This document shows positions 42,160 to 51,400 of a stretch of 64,000 nucleotides of DNA, in pieces; within the stretch, counting starts at the first letter, position 1, and the number at the start of each line of letters is the position of its first letter. The stretch spans positions 350,080 through 414,079 of the forward strand of contig CAYNGJ010000001.1 of the NCBI GenBank assembly GCA_964396895.1, given 5' to 3'. This stretch comes from UBA2334 sp964396895. GTDB taxonomy: Bacteria; Pseudomonadota; Gammaproteobacteria; Burkholderiales; Burkholderiaceae_C. Position numbers and translations under genes: made by a program. The notes beneath the pieces were generated by a model, which had not been told where the DNA came from, made no database searches, and was given only the letters and a program-made list of their open reading frames with translations.

Positions 42160-43265
42160 CGGGCGTCCGCGCGGCGGCCCCAGCGGTGTTTGCACGGTTG
42201 ACCGCTTGGCAGGCCCAGCATGGTCGCCACGACCTGCCCTGGCAAAACACCCGTGATCCCTACCGGGTCTGGTTGTCTGAAATCATGTTGCAGCAGACCC
42301 AGGTCAGTACGGTGTTGGGCTACTACGGGCGGTTTTTGCAACGTTTTCCCAATGTGTTTGCCCTGGCCCGTGCGCCGCTGGATGAGGTGCTGGCCTTGTG
42401 GAGCGGTCTGGGCTACTACAGCCGTGCGCGCAACCTGCACCGTTGTGCCCAGGTGGTGGTGACCGAGTCGGGAGGGGTGTTTCCGGCCAGCAGTGTGGCG
42501 CTGCAGACACTGCCGGGGATTGGGCCCTCCACAGCAGCGGCCATTGCGGCTTTTTGCTTTGGTGAATCCATTTCGATATTCGATGGCAACGTCAAGCGGG
42601 TGCTGGCGCGCTGCCTGGGTTTTGACGGTGACCTGTCGGACGCTGGGCAGGCCCGCACGCTGATGGCGCAGGCCCAGGCGTTGTTGCCACCGTCTCCCAG
42701 TCCATCGGACATGGTGGCCTACACCCAAGGCCTGATGGACCTGGGTGCCACTGTTTGCAGTCGCTCCCGCCCGGCCTGTGACCAGTGTCCCCTGGCGACT
42801 GAGTGCGTGGCTTGGCGCACCGGGCAGGCCACCCAGTTGCCCGTCAAAACCAAACGCACCAAACGATCGACCCAGGCCTGGTGGTGGCTGGTGGCCCGTC
42901 GGCCCGATGGTGCGGTGTGGCTGAGCAAGCGCCCTGCCACCGGCATTTGGGCGGAGCTGCACTGTTTTCCTGAATTTGAGAGTTTGGCGCTGTTGCAGTC
43001 AGCTTCGGGGGCGGCTCTGCCAGAGGGCAGTCGGTTCGAGGTGCAGGTGTCCGTCAAGCACGTGCTCACGCACCGCGACTTGGTGCTGACCCCGGTGGTC
43101 ATCGATGTGCCCCACGACTGGGCGCTGCCGGACGCCCTGCCGGTGGCGGGTCTGTGGGCCAGCCCGGGCCAGGTCGTGGGGGTGGGGGTGCCCACCCCGG
43201 TGGCCCGGTGGTTGACGCAGTGGGCGCCACCCGGCCAGCCAACAGGGGCGGCTTCAGCCCTGTAG
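42156..43265 (+). CDS. mutY: A/G-specific adenine glycosylase
   Basis: 369 residues; removes adenine mispaired with 8-oxoguanine. It has the catalytic Glu region SEIMLQQTQV, the helix-hairpin-helix LPGIGPSTAAAIAAF with downstream Asp in FDGNVKRVLAR, and the [4Fe-4S] motif CSRSRPACDQCPLATEC (C-x6-C-x2-C-x5-C). The C-terminal NUDIX-like domain recognises 8-oxoG (KHVLTHRDL). It overlaps the GTPase gene at its start and the convergent rapZ by 12 nt at its end. Confidence 0.96.
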   Translation: MTGVRAAAPAVFARLTAWQAQHGRHDLPWQNTRDPYRVWLSEIMLQQTQVSTVLGYYGRFLQRFPNVFALARAPLDEVLALWSGLGYYSRARNLHRCAQVVVTESGGVFPASSVALQTLPGIGPSTAAAIAAFCFGESISIFDGNVKRVLARCLGFDGDLSDAGQARTLMAQAQALLPPSPSPSDMVAYTQGLMDLGATVCSRSRPACDQCPLATECVAWRTGQATQLPVKTKRTKRSTQAWWWLVARRPDGAVWLSKRPATGIWAELHCFPEFESLALLQSASGAALPEGSRFEVQVSVKHVLTHRDLVLTPVVIDVPHDWALPDALPVAGLWASPGQVVGVGVPTPVARWLTQWAPPGQPTGAASAL

Positions 43266-44117
43266 CTCGCGGTGGCGGCTTTTGGCCTGCCAGGGGTCGG
43301 CAAAGGCCTGGGTCAGGCGCTCCACCAAGTACACCGAGCGGTGCTGGCCCCCCGTGCAGCCGATGGCCACCGTCACGTAGCTGCGGTGGTCCTTTTGCAG
43401 CTCGGGCAGCCAATGGCCCAGGAAGTGGGCGATGTGGTCGGCCATGGCATTCACTTCGGGCAGCGGGGCCAAAAACCGAGCGACGGCTGCATCGCAGCCC
43501 GTGAGGTGGCGCAGCGCCGGGTCGTAATGGGGGTTGGGCAGCATGCGCACGTCAAACACGTAGTCGGCATCCATGGGGATGCCGCGTTTGAACGCAAACG
43601 ACTCAAACACCAGCGTCAGCCCCTGTTGTGCGTTGTTCACCAGGCCTTTGATCTGGCTGAGCAGGGCGGCCGGGCGCAGCAGGCTGGTGTCCACGACCAG
43701 GGCGCGCTCGCGCAACTCGGCCAGCATGTCACGTTCCAGCCGGATGGCTTCCAGCAGGCCATGTTCATCGGCCGAATTGCCCTTGATGGACAAGGGGTGG
43801 CCACGCCGCGTTTCCGAGAAGCGGCGCACCAGGGTGTCGTCGGTGGCGTCCAGAAACACGCTGGTCATGTGCAGGTCGGAATGTGCCAGGCTGTCCAGTC
43901 GAGCGGGCAGGGTGGGCAAGGAGGCGGCACTGCGCACATCCATGGCCAGTGCCACCTTGCGGTTGCGGCCGCCGTCTTGCAGGGCCAGGAAGGGCTCCAA
44001 CAGTTCTGGGGGCAGGTTGTCCACGCAGTAAAAGCCCGCGTCTTCCAGCGCCGCCAGCGCCACCGACTTACCGGAGCCCGACATGCCGGTGATGAGCACC
44101 AATTGGAGGGGGGTCAT
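43254..44117 (-). CDS. rapZ: RNase adapter protein RapZ
   Basis: 287 residues, UPF0042 nucleotide-binding family; in enterobacteria it targets GlmZ RNA to RNase E. The Walker A motif is GMSGSGKS near the N-terminus, followed by CVDNLPPELL. The C-terminal RNA-binding region has RGIPMDADYVFDVRMLPNPHY and IGCTGGQHRSVYLVE. ATG at 44115-44117 overlaps the recN stop by 4 nt. Its RNA targets in betaproteobacteria are unclear. Confidence 0.94.
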   Translation of the reverse strand: MTPLQLVLITGMSGSGKSVALAALEDAGFYCVDNLPPELLEPFLALQDGGRNRKVALAMDVRSAASLPTLPARLDSLAHSDLHMTSVFLDATDDTLVRRFSETRRGHPLSIKGNSADEHGLLEAIRLERDMLAELRERALVVDTSLLRPAALLSQIKGLVNNAQQGLTLVFESFAFKRGIPMDADYVFDVRMLPNPHYDPALRHLTGCDAAVARFLAPLPEVNAMADHIAHFLGHWLPELQKDHRSYVTVAIGCTGGQHRSVYLVERLTQAFADPWQAKSRHRELQG

Positions 44118-45760
44118 GAGGTGAGCATTTCTCTGGCGTGGTTGAGTGAAGCGTCGGTGATGCCGTTGCCGCCCAGCATGCGGGCAATTTCCAGCTCGCG
44201 CTCGCTGGGGGTCAGGGTGGTGACCTGGCTGACCACCTCCCCTTGGTTGGCCGCTTTGGCCACTTTGACGTGGTGGCTGGCGCAAGCGGCCACCTGTGGC
44301 AGGTGGGTGATGGCCAGTACTTGCCGGTGTTGCCCCAGTTGGGCCATCAGTTGCCCCACCGTGTGGGCCACCGAGCCACCCACGCCGGAGTCCACCTCGT
44401 CAAAGATGAGCGTGGGACAGCCGCCGAGCTGGCTGGTGGTCACGGCAATGGCCAGGGCAATGCGCGACAGCTCGCCGCCAGACGCCACCTTCATGATGGG
44501 CCGTGGTTCCGCCCCTGCGTGCCCGGCCACCAGGAATTCCACCACCTCCAAGCCACTGGCCTGCGGCGTGTCCAGGCGGGTGAGTTGCACATCGAACACA
44601 CCACCCGCCATGCCCAGTTGCTGCATGATGTTGGTGATATTGATAGCTAAACTTCCTTTATATTCGTGCCTTAAGGCCGATATTTGTTCTGATTTTTCCA
44701 AAAAAGCGGCCTGGCAGCGCTTGACGGTGGCGACCAGGGCTTGGGCATCGGTCGAGGCCGCCAGGGCCGCCAGCTTTGCCTGGCAGTCTGCGTGGTACCA
44801 GGGCAGGTCCTGCGGTGTGCAGTGGTGGCGCTTGGCCAGGCTCAACCAGGTGGCCATGCGCTGGTCGAGTTCAGCCAAGCGGGTGGGGTCCGCTTCGGTG
44901 TGGCGCAGGTAGTTGTGCAGGTCGCGGCTGGCCTCGGTCACCAGCACACTGGCCTGCTCCAGCGTGCCCAGCAGGGCGGTGAAGCGGGGTTCCAGGTGTT
45001 GCCGTTGCGCGAGTTGCTGGCTGGCTCGGGCCAACAGGCTGTCCACGCTGGCGTCGTCGTCTGACAGCGCTTCGGACGCGACCTGCGCCCCTTCCAGCAG
45101 GGCGTGAACGTTGGCCAGGCGGGCATGTTCTTCCTGCAGTTGTGGCCACTCGGTGTCGGTGGGGGCCAGTTTGTCCAGTTCGACCAGTTGCCACTGCAGC
45201 CGTTCACGGGCTTGTTCGGCCTGCGTGGCGTGGGTTTGCGCCTGGGCCAGGGCTTGCTCGGCCTGTCGCCAAGCCTGCCACAGGGGTTGCAGGGCTGTGG
45301 TATCTGCACCCGCGTATTCGTCCAGCAGGGCACGGGTGGTGTCGGGCTTCATCAGGCCTTGCCAAGCATGTTGGCCATGGATGTCCAGCAGCAGGCCACC
45401 CAGTTCACGCAACTGTGTGGCCGTGGCGGGGGACCCGTTGATCCAGCCTTTGCTGCGGCCAGCCGCGTCCACCGTGCGCCTGAGCAGCAGAGTGGCTTCG
45501 GTGGGGTCCAGCTCGGCGCCGCTCAACCAGTCGCACACCGCAGGCGTGGTGTCGAACTCCACCGACACCTCGGCACGCGCCTGCCCGCTGCGCACCACGG
45601 CGGCATCGGCGCGCCCGCCCAGTGCCAGTTGCAGGGCATCGATCAGGATGGACTTGCCCGCCCCGGTTTCCCCCGTCAGCACCGTGAAACCGGGTGCGAG
45701 GTCGAGCTCAAGCTGGGTGACGATGACGAAGTCTTTCAGGGCAATTCGCAGCAGGCTCAT
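44114..45760 (-). CDS. recN: DNA repair protein RecN
   Basis: 548 residues, SMC-like ATPase for double-strand-break repair. The N-terminal Walker A is LTGETGAGKSILIDALQLALGG; a central coiled coil follows; the C-terminal half has ASGGELSRIALAI (signature) and PTLIFDEVDSGVGG (Walker B). A patch of about 22 residues (around 354-375, SALRHEYKGSLAINITN) is encoded by strikingly AT-rich DNA, unlike the rest of the gene, and begins or ends with a dispersed-element-like motif. Overlaps rapZ downstream. Confidence 0.94.
   Translation of the reverse strand: MSLLRIALKDFVIVTQLELDLAPGFTVLTGETGAGKSILIDALQLALGGRADAAVVRSGQARAEVSVEFDTTPAVCDWLSGAELDPTEATLLLRRTVDAAGRSKGWINGSPATATQLRELGGLLLDIHGQHAWQGLMKPDTTRALLDEYAGADTTALQPLWQAWRQAEQALAQAQTHATQAEQARERLQWQLVELDKLAPTDTEWPQLQEEHARLANVHALLEGAQVASEALSDDDASVDSLLARASQQLAQRQHLEPRFTALLGTLEQASVLVTEASRDLHNYLRHTEADPTRLAELDQRMATWLSLAKRHHCTPQDLPWYHADCQAKLAALAASTDAQALVATVKRCQAAFLEKSEQISALRHEYKGSLAINITNIMQQLGMAGGVFDVQLTRLDTPQASGLEVVEFLVAGHAGAEPRPIMKVASGGELSRIALAIAVTTSQLGGCPTLIFDEVDSGVGGSVAHTVGQLMAQLGQHRQVLAITHLPQVAACASHHVKVAKAANQGEVVSQVTTLTPSERELEIARMLGGNGITDASLNHAREMLTS
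44637..44700. repeat. Possible dispersed element, copy 7, inside recN
   Basis: Starts TTGATAGCTAAA with an AT-rich tract, as other copies do, but the AAGCG core is not clear. It is the weakest member; the compositional break is obvious, the family assignment tentative. Confidence 0.35.
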
Positions 45761-45769
45761 GGTGGGTGC

Positions 45770-46696
45770 TCAGGGCTGTGATCCGATCACGCCCTCGTTC
45801 CAGTGGAGTTTGTTTCGCAGCGTGTCAAAGTGGCTCCAGCCCACCGGGTGCAGCAAGCGCAGTTCATGGCCGGCGCGTTGCACGCTGATCTGGTCCCCGT
45901 GGATCAGGCTGGTGAAGGTCTGCATGTCAAAGTTGGCGCTGATTTCGCGCCCGCCCACCACCTCAATCAGGATTTCCTGGTCACAGGGCAGCACGATGGG
46001 GCGGTTGGACAGCGTGTGCGGTGCAATGGGTGCCAGCACCCAGCCGTCAATCGCGGGGTGCAGCAGCGGTCCCCCGGCCGACAGCGCATAGGCCGTGGAG
46101 CCGGTGGGGGTGGCCACAATCAGGCCGTCGGCCCGCTGCCGGGCCACAAACCGGCCGCCCACGTCAATTTTGAGTTCAATCATGCCGGCCGACGCCCGGT
46201 TGACCACCACGTCGTTCATGGCCATGGTTTCGTACACGCAGGCACCGTCGCGCAGCACGCGGGCCCGTATCAGGGCGCGGGGGTCTTCTTCGTACTGACC
46301 ACGGAGCATGCCGTGCAGGGTGGTCGGAAAGTCCTCGAAGCGCACATCCGTCATGAAGCCCAGGCGGCCCTGGTTGATGCCGATCACCGGCACGCCGTAC
46401 CGGGCCAGTTGGCGGCCCACGCCCAGCATGGTGCCGTCGCCGCCGACCACCAGGGCCAGGTCGCACTGCGTGCCGATTTCCTCCAGACTCAGTGACGGGT
46501 ATTGCGCCAATCCGGTGTTGAGCGCGGTTTCGGTCTCCAGCGCCACGTCGCATCCCTGGGTGTGCAGAAACTGCGCGATGTCGTCCAATGCGGTGCGCGA
46601 CCCCAGCGCCTGGTACTTGCCCACAATGGCCACGTGCCGAAACACGACGGGGCTTGCACTGCTGGCACGCGAGAGGGGGGCGGGGGGCAGATTCAT
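45770..46696 (-). CDS. nadK: NAD kinase
   Basis: 308 residues; phosphorylates NAD+ to NADP+. The conserved VVGGDGTMLGVGRQLA, GINQGRLGFMTD, AMNDVVVNRASAGMIEL and DGLIVATPTGSTAYALSAGGPLLHP motifs are present. ATG at 46694-46696. It lies 9 bp upstream of recN on the same strand and is divergent from hrcA with only 35 bp between starts. Confidence 0.96.
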   Translation of the reverse strand: MNLPPAPLSRASSASPVVFRHVAIVGKYQALGSRTALDDIAQFLHTQGCDVALETETALNTGLAQYPSLSLEEIGTQCDLALVVGGDGTMLGVGRQLARYGVPVIGINQGRLGFMTDVRFEDFPTTLHGMLRGQYEEDPRALIRARVLRDGACVYETMAMNDVVVNRASAGMIELKIDVGGRFVARQRADGLIVATPTGSTAYALSAGGPLLHPAIDGWVLAPIAPHTLSNRPIVLPCDQEILIEVVGGREISANFDMQTFTSLIHGDQISVQRAGHELRLLHPVGWSHFDTLRNKLHWNEGVIGSQP

Positions 46697-46731
46697 GGTC
46701 AAATTACAACACAGCCAACTTCCAACTTTCC

Positions 46732-47751
46732 ATGCTAGATATACGCGCCAAGTTACTCCTCAGGGCTTTGGTGGAGCGCTACATTGCAGACGGACAGCCC
46801 GTGGGCTCGCGGACCCTGTCCAAGGCCGCAGGCTTGGATTTGTCGCCGGCCACCATCCGCAACGTCATGAGCGACCTGGAAGAGCTCGGCCTCATCGCCA
46901 GCCCCCACACGTCGGCCGGGCGGGTGCCAACGCCCAAGGGCTACCGCCTGTTCGTGGACACCATGCTCACTGTCAAGCGCGACTCGTTCGGGGCGGGCTC
47001 GGAAATGCCCGACCCTGTGCTGGCCGCCGACCAGCCGCAAAAGGTGATTGCCAACGCCGCGCAGCTGTTGTCCAGCCTGTCGCACTTTGTGGGTGTGGTC
47101 ATGGCGCCCAAGCGCACGTCGGTGTTTCGGCACATCGAGTTTCTGGGTTTGTCTGAGCACCGGGTGCTGGTGATCATCGTGGCCCCCGATGGCGATGTGC
47201 AAAACCGCGTGGTCCACACCGCCACGGCCCACACCCAAAGCCAGCTCATTGAAGCGGCCAACTACCTGAATGCCAACTACGCCGGCCTGGCGCTGGATGT
47301 GGTGGGCCAGCGGCTGCGCGCCGAGGTTGACAACCTGCGCAGCGAAATATCCGACCTGATGCAGGCGGCGGTAGACGCCGGTGTGCAAGCCATTGAGTCG
47401 CAGGACGAGGTGGTGATTTCCGGTGAAAGAAACCTGTTGTCCGTCAGTGATTTCTCCAATGACCTGGGCAACCTGCGGAAAATGTTTGACCTGTTCGAAC
47501 AAAAAGCGCAACTCATGCGCTTGCTGGAGGGCTCCAGCGAGGCCGAGGGCATCCGCATCTACATCGGCGGCGAAGGTCAGGTGGTGCCTTACCACGACCT
47601 GTCCATTGTGTCGGCCCCCTATGAGGTCGATGGCGCCGTGGTGGGCACCCTGGGGGTGATCGGCCCCCAGCGCATGCCCTACGAAAAGATGATTCGCATC
47701 GTGGACATCACCTCCAAGCTCGTCAGCAACGCCCTGAGCCAGGGTAAGTAG
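46732..47751 (+). CDS. hrcA: Heat-inducible transcription repressor HrcA
   Basis: 339 residues; represses chaperone genes by binding CIRCE elements. N-terminal winged helix: LLLRALVERYIADGQPVGSRTLSKAAGLDLSPATIRNVMSDLEELGLI, then SPHTSAGRVPTPKGYRLFVD. The GAF-like and dimerisation parts follow (SFVG, LLEGSSEAEGIRIYIGGEGQ, VVGTLGVIGPQRMPYEKMI). No CIRCE inverted repeat is visible upstream. Followed by tRNA-Met on the same strand. Confidence 0.96.
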   Translation: MLDIRAKLLLRALVERYIADGQPVGSRTLSKAAGLDLSPATIRNVMSDLEELGLIASPHTSAGRVPTPKGYRLFVDTMLTVKRDSFGAGSEMPDPVLAADQPQKVIANAAQLLSSLSHFVGVVMAPKRTSVFRHIEFLGLSEHRVLVIIVAPDGDVQNRVVHTATAHTQSQLIEAANYLNANYAGLALDVVGQRLRAEVDNLRSEISDLMQAAVDAGVQAIESQDEVVISGERNLLSVSDFSNDLGNLRKMFDLFEQKAQLMRLLEGSSEAEGIRIYIGGEGQVVPYHDLSIVSAPYEVDGAVVGTLGVIGPQRMPYEKMIRIVDITSKLVSNALSQGK

Positions 47752-47796
47752 CCGCTTACAATGGTCGGCTGCGCCCCAAGCGCAGACGTCGGACGG

Positions 47797-47873
47797 GGGC
47801 CGTTAGCTCAGTTGGTTAGAGCAGAGGACTCATAATCCTTTGGTCGTTGGTTCAAGTCCAACACGGCCTACCA
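47797..47873 (+). tRNA. tRNA-Met (anticodon CAU, elongator type)
   Basis: 77 nt including encoded CCA. The acceptor GGGCCGT pairs with ACGGCCT (first pair G-U), discriminator A; D arm AGCTCAGTTGGTTAGAGC; anticodon loop CTCATAA; T arm GTTGG/CCAAC with TTCAAGT. Absence of the three G-C pairs of initiator tRNA in the anticodon stem and the paired acceptor end indicate the elongator form. Confidence 0.93.
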
Positions 47874-47893
47874 AACCCGTCAGCATTGAACAC

Positions 47894-47916
47894 AAGCCAC
47901 CGTTTGGTGGCTTTTT
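47894..47916 (+). terminator. Rho-independent terminator after tRNA-Met
   Basis: AAGCCACC-GTTT-GGTGGCTT followed by T-residues; 8-bp stem, tetraloop. The convergent hydrolase gene ends immediately beyond it. Confidence 0.9.
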
Positions 47917-48734
47917 CATGTCCGCTGCTGTACGAAGTTGGCCACGGCGGCCAGCACCGCTTGCGGCTGGTCGCGGTGGGGTGAGTGGCCGCAGGCGGGC
48001 AGTTCCAGCAGCCGGGTCTGTGGCCGCACATGGGCAATGCCCCGTATCTGGGCCAACGTCCCGTACTCGTCGTCCACCCCCTGCACAGCCAAGATGGGCG
48101 CGGTGATGCGGTGAAGCTCGTCGGTGATGTTCCAGCTTCTGAAAGCTGGTGACAGCCAGACGCGGTTCCAGCCCCAGAAGGCGGAGTCCGGGTCATCGTG
48201 GTGGCGGGCCAGGCGCTGGCGCAGGTCGGTGCGGATGTAGGCTTGGCGCGCTGCCTCAATGCCCTGAATCGACACGTGCTCGACCAGGATGTGCGGCGCC
48301 AGCACCACCAGCCCGGCCACTTGCGCTGGGAAACGGGCGGCGTGCAGCAGGGCAATGGATCCGCCGTCGCTGTGCCCGAACAGCCACAGCGGCTGGCGCT
48401 TGGCATCCACGCCCAGCGCGTGCAGCAGTGTGGGCAGTACCTCATGGGCCTGTCGGTGCATGAAGTCCGGGGCCCACTGCTCATTGGGTGGGCGCGGGGT
48501 GGAGGCGCCGTATCCCGGGCGGGAATACACCAAACCCCGGGTGCCGGTGGCCTCGCACACCCGCTGCGGAAAGTCGCGCCACATGGAAAGAGAGCCCAGC
48601 CCTTCGTGCAGAAAAACCATGAGCGGGGCTGCAGCGTCTGTGCTGCCCAGCCAAGTGTATTCAATGCGCTGCGGCAGGCCAGCCCAGTGGATGTGGGCAA
48701 ACTGCGTGTGTGGGCTCATGGAGGAAGTTGGCAT
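47916..48734 (-). CDS. Alpha/beta hydrolase
   Basis: About 272 residues with the alpha/beta-hydrolase fold. The oxyanion region is FLHEGLGSLSMWRDFP, the nucleophile elbow GHSDGGS, the acid probably in QGVDDEYG, and the catalytic His in PACGHSPHRDQ. It resembles the broad group of carboxylic-ester or lactone hydrolases, close to proline-iminopeptidase/BphD-like enzymes; substrate unknown. The start at 48734 (alternative ATG at 48719) has no clear ribosome-binding site. The 150 bp upstream separate it from the divergent GGDEF-EAL gene. Confidence 0.82.
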   Translation of the reverse strand: MPTSSMSPHTQFAHIHWAGLPQRIEYTWLGSTDAAAPLMVFLHEGLGSLSMWRDFPQRVCEATGTRGLVYSRPGYGASTPRPPNEQWAPDFMHRQAHEVLPTLLHALGVDAKRQPLWLFGHSDGGSIALLHAARFPAQVAGLVVLAPHILVEHVSIQGIEAARQAYIRTDLRQRLARHHDDPDSAFWGWNRVWLSPAFRSWNITDELHRITAPILAVQGVDDEYGTLAQIRGIAHVRPQTRLLELPACGHSPHRDQPQAVLAAVANFVQQRT

Positions 48735-48886
48735 GGGGTGGTGTGGGACGGGTAAAAACCTAGCCTGATTGAACACAGGGAAGGAGACAATTCGGATTCG
48801 TGGCCTGCGCAGCCTGCATGGGTTGACTGGCAAGCCATTCGGTGCAGCGCCATGGGTCTGATGACACGTGAAGGAGTGGTGAAGGT

Positions 48887-51385
48887 ATGGGGCCCAGTGG
48901 CCATTTTGTGTCGCCCACGGTGCGCGACAAACTGTCCGTGCTGCACAGCATCCTGGACCATTCGCCTGCGGGCATCGCCATTTTTGATGCCGACCTGCAA
49001 CTGGTGGCCATCAACCGGCTGCTGGTCGATTGGCTGGCGTTTCCGTTGACGTTGTTTGAGCATGGGATGCCCAGCCTGGAGCAACTCACCCGCTTCAACG
49101 CCGAGCGCGGCGAATACGGACCTGGCGACCCCGAGGCGCTGACCAATGAGCGCATGAACCTGGCTCGGTTGGGGGAGCGCCACCGGTTTCGGCGTCAACG
49201 CCCCGGCGGGCGGACCCTGGAGATCATTGGGGAGCCCTTGCCTGGTGGAGGCTTTCTGAGCATTTACACAGACGTCTCGGACACCCATCGGGTGGAAACC
49301 GAGTTGCGCGAGCGCAGCGCGCACCTGCAAAGCGTGCTGGACCATTTGCCCCAGGGCATCTCGGTGTTTGACCAGCACCTGCGCCTCAAATCCTGGAATG
49401 CGCATTTTGTGGAGGTGTTGCAGCTGCCGCTTGAGGCGGTGTACCCCGATGTGGCGTTCGAGGACCTCATCATGGTGCCGGCTCTGCGGGGTGAGTATGG
49501 CCCTGGCGATCCGATGGCGCAGGTGGCGCAGCGGCGTGCCCAGGCGCAGCAGTTCCAACCGCACCGGTTCGAGCGCACGCGACCCAACGGGCGCAGCCAC
49601 TTGGTCGAGGGGCGGCCCATCACATTGGACGGCGATGTGGTGGGTTTTGTCACCAGCTACACCGATGTGACCGAACAAAAAGCCGTGGAGCGCGAGCTGC
49701 GGCAAAAGAGCGAGGTGTTTCAGACCCTGGTGGACAACATTCCCGGCGGGGTGACCCTGTTCGGGGCCGACTGGACGCTGCTGGCCCACAACCAAGAGTT
49801 CGCCCGCCTGCTCGAATTCCCTGAAGAGCTGTTTCAACGCTCGCCCACGTTGGTCGATTTTTTCCGCTTCAATGCCGAGCGGGGCGAGTACGGGGACGGC
49901 AATGTCCACGCCATCGTCGAAGAGTTCATGGCCCGTGCCCAGCGCCGGGAACCGCACCTGTTCACCCGCACCCGACCCAACGGCACCATTCTGGAGGTGC
50001 GGGGTCTGCCCTTGGTCGACGGCGGGTTTGTGACCATCTATACCGACATCACCGAACGCCACCGGGCGGCCGAGGCCATTGAGCGCCTGGCTCACCGCGA
50101 CACCCTCACCGGTCTGGCCAACCGCTACACGCTGGAGGCCAGGCTGGACCAACTGGTGGCCGACGCGCGCCGCCACCAGCGCCGACTGGCGGTGATGTTT
50201 TTGGACATAGACAACTTCAAAACCATCAACGATACCCTGGGTCACGCAGTGGGCGACCAGTTTCTGTGTGCCGCAGCCTCGCGCCTGGTGGCCACCGTGC
50301 GCGACAACGACATCGTCGCTCGCCTGGGAGGAGACGAATTTGTGGTGGTGCTGGCCGATGTGGTGGACTCTTTCGCTGCCGCCCAGGTGGCCACGCTCAT
50401 CAACCAAGCCTTGCAGCAGCCGGTGAGCGTGGGGGCGCATGTGCTGAGTGCGTCGGCGTCCATCGGCATTTGTTTTTTTCCGGAAGACGGCGGCAGCCGA
50501 GGCGCGTTGATGCAGAGCGCCGACATGGCCATGTACCACGCCAAAAAGGCCGGAAAAGGCCGTTTTCACCTGTACGACGCCGCCATGATGGTGGAGGCCA
50601 ATGCCCGCCTGGGTCGCGAGCGTGCGCTGAGCGAAGCCGTTGCGCACCGCGCCTTTGAGTTGCATTACCAGCCCCTGATGGACCAGGCCGGCAAGTGTCC
50701 CGTGGGGGTGGAAGCCCTGATTCGCTGGCGCAAGCCCAGCGGCGCGCTGGTGTCGCCACTGGACTTCATTCCACTGGCCGAAGAGATGGGGCTGATCGAC
50801 CAGATTGGCCACTGGGCCCTGACCGAGGCGTGCCACACCTTGGCCCAATGGCACCGCTCGGGGCTGTCGGGTTTGGGCATGTCGGTCAACGTCAGTGCGC
50901 TGCAGCTGCGCGATCCCGGGTTTCCGCAGCAGCTGCAAGGGGTGTTGCAGGCCTCGGGCATGCTGGGGGCGGCGCTGACGCTGGAAATCACCGAATCCGT
51001 GGCCATGGAAGACCCCCAGGCCACCGTTCCGCGGCTGGAGGCCATTCGCCAGTTGGGTGTGCGCTTGGCGATTGACGACTTTGGCACCGGTTACTCGTCG
51101 CTGTCCTATCTCAAGCGCCTGCCCCTCGATTGCCTGAAGCTGGACCGCACCTTTGTGGAAGACCTGGAAACCGACAGCAACGATGCGGCCATTTGCGCCG
51201 CCACCATTGCCTTGGCCCACAACCTGGGATTGAGTCTGGTGGCCGAGGGGGTAGAGACCGAAGGCCAGCACCGCTACTTGGCCGAGCTGGGTTGCGACCG
51301 GCAGCAGGGCTACTGGTTCAGTCGGCCATTGCCCAAAGACCAGGCTTTTGCCTGGTTGCGGGCCAGGTGCGGCCACCCCCTGTGA
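48887..51385 (+). CDS. Diguanylate cyclase/phosphodiesterase with three PAS domains
   Basis: 832 residues, probably cytoplasmic. Three consecutive PAS-7-type sensor domains (about 15-130, 145-265, 275-395) each contain variants of a conserved N-A-E-R-G-E-Y-G or R-G-E-Y-G-P-G-D stretch and end with a Y-T-D motif. A GGDEF domain follows with intact GGDEF at 481-485 and an RxxD inhibitory site five residues before it (RDND). A full EAL domain comes last with EAL at 609-611 and DDFGTGYSSLSYL. Both catalytic sites look functional, so it may make or degrade cyclic-di-GMP depending on signal. Convergent with the benzoate-CoA ligase gene. Confidence 0.93.
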   Translation: MGPSGHFVSPTVRDKLSVLHSILDHSPAGIAIFDADLQLVAINRLLVDWLAFPLTLFEHGMPSLEQLTRFNAERGEYGPGDPEALTNERMNLARLGERHRFRRQRPGGRTLEIIGEPLPGGGFLSIYTDVSDTHRVETELRERSAHLQSVLDHLPQGISVFDQHLRLKSWNAHFVEVLQLPLEAVYPDVAFEDLIMVPALRGEYGPGDPMAQVAQRRAQAQQFQPHRFERTRPNGRSHLVEGRPITLDGDVVGFVTSYTDVTEQKAVERELRQKSEVFQTLVDNIPGGVTLFGADWTLLAHNQEFARLLEFPEELFQRSPTLVDFFRFNAERGEYGDGNVHAIVEEFMARAQRREPHLFTRTRPNGTILEVRGLPLVDGGFVTIYTDITERHRAAEAIERLAHRDTLTGLANRYTLEARLDQLVADARRHQRRLAVMFLDIDNFKTINDTLGHAVGDQFLCAAASRLVATVRDNDIVARLGGDEFVVVLADVVDSFAAAQVATLINQALQQPVSVGAHVLSASASIGICFFPEDGGSRGALMQSADMAMYHAKKAGKGRFHLYDAAMMVEANARLGRERALSEAVAHRAFELHYQPLMDQAGKCPVGVEALIRWRKPSGALVSPLDFIPLAEEMGLIDQIGHWALTEACHTLAQWHRSGLSGLGMSVNVSALQLRDPGFPQQLQGVLQASGMLGAALTLEITESVAMEDPQATVPRLEAIRQLGVRLAIDDFGTGYSSLSYLKRLPLDCLKLDRTFVEDLETDSNDAAICAATIALAHNLGLSLVAEGVETEGQHRYLAELGCDRQQGYWFSRPLPKDQAFAWLRARCGHPL

Positions 51386-51400
51386 CGCCTGGTGCACGGC

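Noticed and set aside
46680..46735. CIRCE element before hrcA
   Set aside because: No TTAGCACTC-N9-GAGTGCTAA-like inverted repeat found.
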